49,126 nucleotides of DNA. Source: Leptolyngbya sp. DLM2.Bin15. Its GTDB lineage: Bacteria > Cyanobacteriota > Cyanobacteriia > RECH01. The position numbers and the translations under genes are program-made. The notes under the pieces were generated by a model. That model saw only the letters and a list, made by a program, of their open reading frames with translations, was not told where the DNA came from and did not search any database. Positions 45,857 through 49,126 of this stretch are shown in pieces. The stretch covers positions 1-49,126 of the forward strand of contig RECH01000302.1 in assembly GCA_007694125.1 (NCBI GenBank), written 5' to 3'. Numbering within the stretch: position 1 is the first letter of the stretch; each line of letters begins with the position of its first letter.

Positions 45857-47602
45857 CTAGAGGCTGCTGAAGGGTGGGAGCACCACGGGCAGAATGATGC
45901 CTAACAGAATTGCCCCAATGCCAGCAATCAACGACCAAAAACGATGGTAGCTGTTGATAACCTTGCCGCCACTGCTAAAGCGGATTAAGTCCATCCAGGG
46001 GGCAATACCCCGACGAAACCATCCTAAGGTGCTGCCGCTGCTGCCCACTAACTTCTCCACTTGGCTGGCACCAAAGAGGAAATTACCAATGGGGCCAAAC
46101 CGCGATGAGTAGCGTAGGAAAAGCATTCCTGTACTGTCTTGCAGCTTCAGATCCGATCCGAAGCGATAGCCTGCCTGCCCACGACCAATGAGCTTGCCGT
46201 CTAGTTTCACCGGCTGCCCCCGCAGTGGACTGGCATAGGGATCAGACATCAGCGTCAAGACATCGCTTTGGGGGGCTCGGCTGAAGTCGGGAAACATCAC
46301 CGATCGCTTCAATAGGATGCCAGCGCCCAAGCCTACCAGTGCTCCCATCAAGAAGCCCCAGTCCATGGGGATGAAGATCAGCCCTAGGCCTAGACCGACG
46401 ATGAACCCTAGAGTTTCGGCTGCGTAGAGGGCCACGTCTAAGGCAAAATTACCGTAGAGCTTCTGTTTGCTCAGGCGTTTGCCTTCCTGCACCACCCGAC
46501 CCATGTCAAACTCAATGGTAAGCCCCAATTGTTCGGCATAGGTACTCAGGGCTCGTACGCGCTTACCTGTGAGCGGATGGGTAGAGTTGAGCTCCATCCA
46601 CCAACCCCAAGGGTTAAACAAATCCCAGAGAAAAACTCGCCCCACCCGTTCGGGACTGGCGGCCACTCGGTAGGCTGTGCCGGTAGAATTAGCAGACTTG
46701 GCGTCATAGATACCAAGGGCGCGGGTACCCTCCATCAAACGGCTGGGTTCCTTATCCCGTTGTCCCTCTTCCACAATGCCATAGGCAATTTTCACCAAGG
46801 CGCGGGAGAGAGCGTTGGGGTTACCCGTCACTTCAGCGGCGAAGTGGTCGGCAAAATATTCCCTAGTTCTCGATAGGTAGAGAATGAGATAGGTGCCTAC
46901 TATGTAGAAAACATAGGCAGCTAAGGCAAGACTCTGGGCTGCATCCTTAGCTTTGTTGTTTCCACCACGCCCCATACGCTGCCCAAACACATAGATCAAA
47001 TACATGATCTGGATGAGGGTAGCAGCGAGGGTCATGAGAGCAAAGTCCCAATGAACAATGTGTCCTAGCTCATGGGCATAGACCGTGGCGACTTCTTCAT
47101 CTTCAAGATAGGTAAATAACCCTTGACTGACCACTAACCGAGCTGTGTTGGGCAAGGAACCATAGGTAAACGCGGTGGGATTTTGGTCGTCAATGATGCC
47201 CAATCGCGGTTGCTTAAGCTGATGTTTTTGACAGACTTGCTCAACGATCTGAGCTGCCTCAGGACTCTGGCGACGGAGGTCATCCAGCGATATCCAGCGG
47301 GTGCCGTAGAGCCAACGCTGGGTAAGATCCATGAGAAACGGCGATAGAAAAAAGACGCCGACATTAAAGACCACGGTCAACCCGAGGGCGATCGCTAACC
47401 CCAGGCCAGGATTCTCAGACTCCATAATGAAGACGAGTCCTAGCAGCAGCACGAAAACCATGCCAAAAAGTAGACTCATGGTAATCAGGGATGCCATGGC
47501 CAGGCTTCCCCCAATCCCCTTCATGGCGATCGCCATCCCTCCCACGGCAGCGCGGCCTGCTTTGGGCCTGGGAGTCCTATTATCCTCAGAAGGAACAGAC
47601 AT
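45857..47602 (-). CDS. M48-family membrane metalloprotease (HtpX-like)
   Basis: M48 proteases such as HtpX degrade damaged membrane proteins. The 581-residue product from ATG 47602 (MSVPSEDNRTPRP) has membrane helices near 30-60 and 70-90 and the zinc site HELGH (177-181) in VYAHELGHIVHWD. A further helical pair follows, then the third zinc ligand in REYFADHFA. A long C-terminal extension of about 250 residues includes helices (LGFIVGLGLGLIFIPMDWGF) and a beta-rich end; standard HtpX is about 290 residues, so this is the long cyanobacterial form. The 63 extra bases to 47665 would add a non-hydrophobic N-terminus and are excluded. Confidence 0.9.
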   Translation of the reverse strand: MSVPSEDNRTPRPKAGRAAVGGMAIAMKGIGGSLAMASLITMSLLFGMVFVLLLGLVFIMESENPGLGLAIALGLTVVFNVGVFFLSPFLMDLTQRWLYGTRWISLDDLRRQSPEAAQIVEQVCQKHQLKQPRLGIIDDQNPTAFTYGSLPNTARLVVSQGLFTYLEDEEVATVYAHELGHIVHWDFALMTLAATLIQIMYLIYVFGQRMGRGGNNKAKDAAQSLALAAYVFYIVGTYLILYLSRTREYFADHFAAEVTGNPNALSRALVKIAYGIVEEGQRDKEPSRLMEGTRALGIYDAKSANSTGTAYRVAASPERVGRVFLWDLFNPWGWWMELNSTHPLTGKRVRALSTYAEQLGLTIEFDMGRVVQEGKRLSKQKLYGNFALDVALYAAETLGFIVGLGLGLIFIPMDWGFLMGALVGLGAGILLKRSVMFPDFSRAPQSDVLTLMSDPYASPLRGQPVKLDGKLIGRGQAGYRFGSDLKLQDSTGMLFLRYSSRFGPIGNFLFGASQVEKLVGSSGSTLGWFRRGIAPWMDLIRFSSGGKVINSYHRFWSLIAGIGAILLGIILPVVLPPFSSL

Positions 47603-47760
47603 ATCAATCTCTCCTGTGTAGTGTGTGTCATGGATGCGGATGTGCCAGTGTTGAGATAGGCACAAGACTAGGCACTGGTTATATACACAACCCTAATCCA
47701 CCGATTTCGTAAATGTCCTCGGTTTGCCCATGAAACTTAACGCCTTGCACACGGGGGATA

Positions 47761-47814
47761 AGATCTGCGACTTTTTAAAAAAGTCGCAGATCTGGTCTGT
47801 CGCAGATCGGGTCT
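47761..47814. repeat. 33-nt near-perfect palindrome with overlapping 16-bp tandem repeat
   Basis: AGATCTGCGACTTTTT (47761-47776) and its exact complement (47778-47793) are separated by one base. The right arm also begins a tandem repeat: GTCGCAGATCTGGTCT (47783-47798) and GTCGCAGATCGGGTCT (47799-47814), one mismatch. The left arm GATCTGCGAC can therefore pair with either of two GTCGCAGATC copies, so two alternative hairpins exist. It lies between two minus-strand genes and has no terminal T-run on either strand. Confidence 0.6.
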
Positions 47815-47819
47815 CTGGC

Positions 47820-48194
47820 TTACCTACTGCTAGGACGACTATCGGGGGTAAAGGGGGGAGCGATCGCATCGGATTGAGGCTTCATGGAATACCACCATTC
47901 CTTGAGCGGCTTGGGTAGTTTCACCCAGTAGCAGGTGAGGATAATCGGCTCCTGGGATGCTTCTTTTCCCAAAATTTCAACGCTGTAGGACGGACAGTTT
48001 TTGGCTCCAATATCCGGCACCAATCGCCGCCCCACGCGCCGCCAACTGGGTTCTTTGCTGCGCCACTGCAGCCGACAGCAGGGCCAAGGCAGCTCTTCGC
48101 GATCAAACAGGCGGCAGCAGGGCCCAATCACCCGATAGGTGAAATGTCCCCCGACGCTTTGAAAAATTTGCCCAGACTCTAACGGATGTTGCAT
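47820..48194 (-). CDS. small Cys-pair protein, unknown function
   Basis: The 124-residue protein has two Cys-Cys pairs, in IGPCCRLF and WPCCRLQW, about 13 residues apart, and a further Cys in AKNCPSYS. This pattern could bind a metal. It is basic and Trp-rich (EPSWRR, LKEWWYSM) and the C-terminus is Pro/Ser-rich. There is no signal peptide or membrane helix. I recognise no named family; similar proteins occur in cyanobacteria. It follows ilvN on the same strand after 85 bases and may be co-transcribed. Confidence 0.6.
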   Translation of the reverse strand: MQHPLESGQIFQSVGGHFTYRVIGPCCRLFDREELPWPCCRLQWRSKEPSWRRVGRRLVPDIGAKNCPSYSVEILGKEASQEPIILTCYWVKLPKPLKEWWYSMKPQSDAIAPPFTPDSRPSSR

Positions 48195-48279
48195 CCTTTT
48201 CGTATTATGGCGATCGCGATCAGTCGTCCAACTAGCATACGAAGTCTATTGGATTTTCGGCAACATGGGTTGATGTTCT

Positions 48280-48807
48280 CTAGAATCTTGCTTCCAGGGA
48301 ATTTTGAGCCTTCAGGTACTCGGTATTCACCCCAGATTCGCGAGGGAGAGACACCTTACCTGTGCGGGCAATTTCCCGAATGCCAAACCGGTTCAGCATT
48401 TGAGCGATCGCCACCATCTTGCCCGGATCACCCACCACCTCAAGGGTGAGCGTGTCATCTGCCACATCCACCACCCGCGCCCGGAAAATTTGCGCTAGTT
48501 CAATAATTTCGGAACGCGTTGCGCTGGTTGCATTCACCTTCAGCAACATCAACTCTCGCTCCACACAGGGCACTTCCGTAATGTCCTGCACCTTCAGCAC
48601 GTTGATTTGTTTATAAAGCTGCTTGGTGAGCTGCTCAATAATGCTGTCATCACCCGGCACCACCATGGTGATCCGCGACATGCCCGGTTTTTCTGCCGGC
48701 CCCACCGCAAGACTTTCAATGTTGAACCCGCGACGGGCAAACAGCCCCGCAATGCGGGTGAGCACTCCGGCTTCATCCTCGACTAAAACAGAAATGGTGT
48801 GTTTCAT
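48280..48807 (-). CDS. ilvN: acetolactate synthase small (regulatory) subunit
   Basis: IlvN (IlvH) regulates acetolactate synthase, the first common enzyme of valine, leucine and isoleucine synthesis, and carries the feedback site. The 175-residue product has the N-terminal ACT domain ([37 protein letters not shown]) and the second ACT-like domain ([10 protein letters not shown] ... [21 protein letters not shown]), with normal length. The catalytic subunit is not in the window. The start is the standard MKHTISV. Confidence 0.95.
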   Translation of the reverse strand: MKHTISVLVEDEAGVLTRIAGLFARRGFNIESLAVGPAEKPGMSRITMVVPGDDSIIEQLTKQLYKQINVLKVQDITEVPCVERELMLLKVNATSATRSEIIELAQIFRARVVDVADDTLTLEVVGDPGKMVAIAQMLNRFGIREIARTGKVSLPRESGVNTEYLKAQNSLEARF

Positions 48808-49126
48808 AGCGGCTGTGGCGTTTTAAGGTGGAGTTTACTAGTTTACCGCGAGTCGTTGGAGGTCTGACCAGTGGACAGTACAATCCATGGCTAGCAGATC
48901 AACTGGAGGTCGATGCCGTGATCACGAGAACACCCCATGGATGGGTCGAATGTGTTGCGTGGCCAACGCATCAAAGCCTTGTGAGACGGTGCATTACGGC
49001 TTCGCTTAAGAGCACTCTACGGAGCGATGGGAGATACGACGGAGCCCAAGGGGGGTACCTGGTGCTGACGACATCTCCCCCATCCCCAAAATTGAACACG
49101 ATAGAATACAGAGGTGTTTGGCCAAA
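48808..49126. other. 319-bp region upstream of ilvN to the window end
   Basis: It would contain the ilvN promoter on the minus strand, which I cannot place. It contains the second copy of the dispersed repeat. No gene is visible before the window edge. Confidence 0.45.
48969..49020. repeat. dispersed REP-like palindromic repeat, copy 2
   Basis: About 52 bases near 80% identical to 8605-8655, including GACGGTGC at 48985-48992 and the terminal CTAC. The core GGTGC (48989-48993) and GCACT (49012-49016) can form a hairpin with one wobble. Confidence 0.6.

Overview
The window is a chromosomal segment of a cyanobacterium. Evidence: the octamer GCGATCGC (HIP1) occurs dozens of times on all scales. 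The gene set is also cyanobacterial: the clock-output kinase SasA with a KaiB-like sensor domain, the GlpX-type fructose-/sedoheptulose-bisphosphatase, glutamyl-tRNA reductase (HemA), a DnaK2-like chaperone, ClpC with an UVR motif, and several small conserved membrane proteins known mainly from cyanobacteria. I see no rRNA, tRNA, CRISPR array, transposase or phage gene. The genus cannot be fixed from the sequence.

Layout. 1-7.1 kb: a six-helix membrane protein, dnaK (minus), two poorly characterised membrane/secreted proteins, and xseB-xseA (minus). 7.1-11.2 kb: an ADP-ribose-type Nudix hydrolase, the biotin transporter subunit BioY, signal peptidase II, a protein made of two copies of one about 68-residue domain, and, tail to tail with it, a diguanylate cyclase with a degenerate receiver. 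11.2-12.1 kb: an unusually long gap holding hairpins and a perfect H-type pseudoknot. 12.1-19 kb: alaS, sasA, 5-formyl-THF cyclo-ligase and an MsbA-like ABC exporter. 19-24 kb: an orphan promoter/terminator pair that could encode a tiny RNA, a two-domain sulfurtransferase directly behind the clpC terminator, clpC and rimI. 24-32 kb: lysA; cdaA-uppS overlapping by ATGA; a copper-type P1B ATPase behind a MerR-type promoter; galE; and a DUF1361 membrane protein. 32-41 kb: glpX, hemA, a large UPF0182 membrane protein, a propeller-like plus transglutaminase-like protein and an EVE-domain protein. 41-49 kb: a membrane hybrid of dCache sensor, HAMP, histidine kinase, receiver and adenylyl cyclase; a DUF411 metal-site protein; a small ribbon-helix-helix-like protein preceded by two identical palindromic operator candidates three helical turns apart; an M48 metalloprotease; a nearly perfect 33-nt palindrome with a tandem repeat; a CC...CC protein; and ilvN.

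Most genes are single-gene units, with little operon structure. The clear couplings are xseB-xseA and cdaA-uppS (c-di-AMP signalling with undecaprenyl carrier synthesis). Three nucleotide second messengers are represented: c-di-GMP (10.1-11.2 kb), c-di-AMP (25.8 kb) and cAMP (41-44.6 kb). The most unusual signals are non-coding: the pseudoknot near 11.6 kb, the paired operators near 45.7 kb, the MerR-type promoter near 29.8 kb, the orphan short transcript near 19.2 kb and the palindrome near 47.8 kb.
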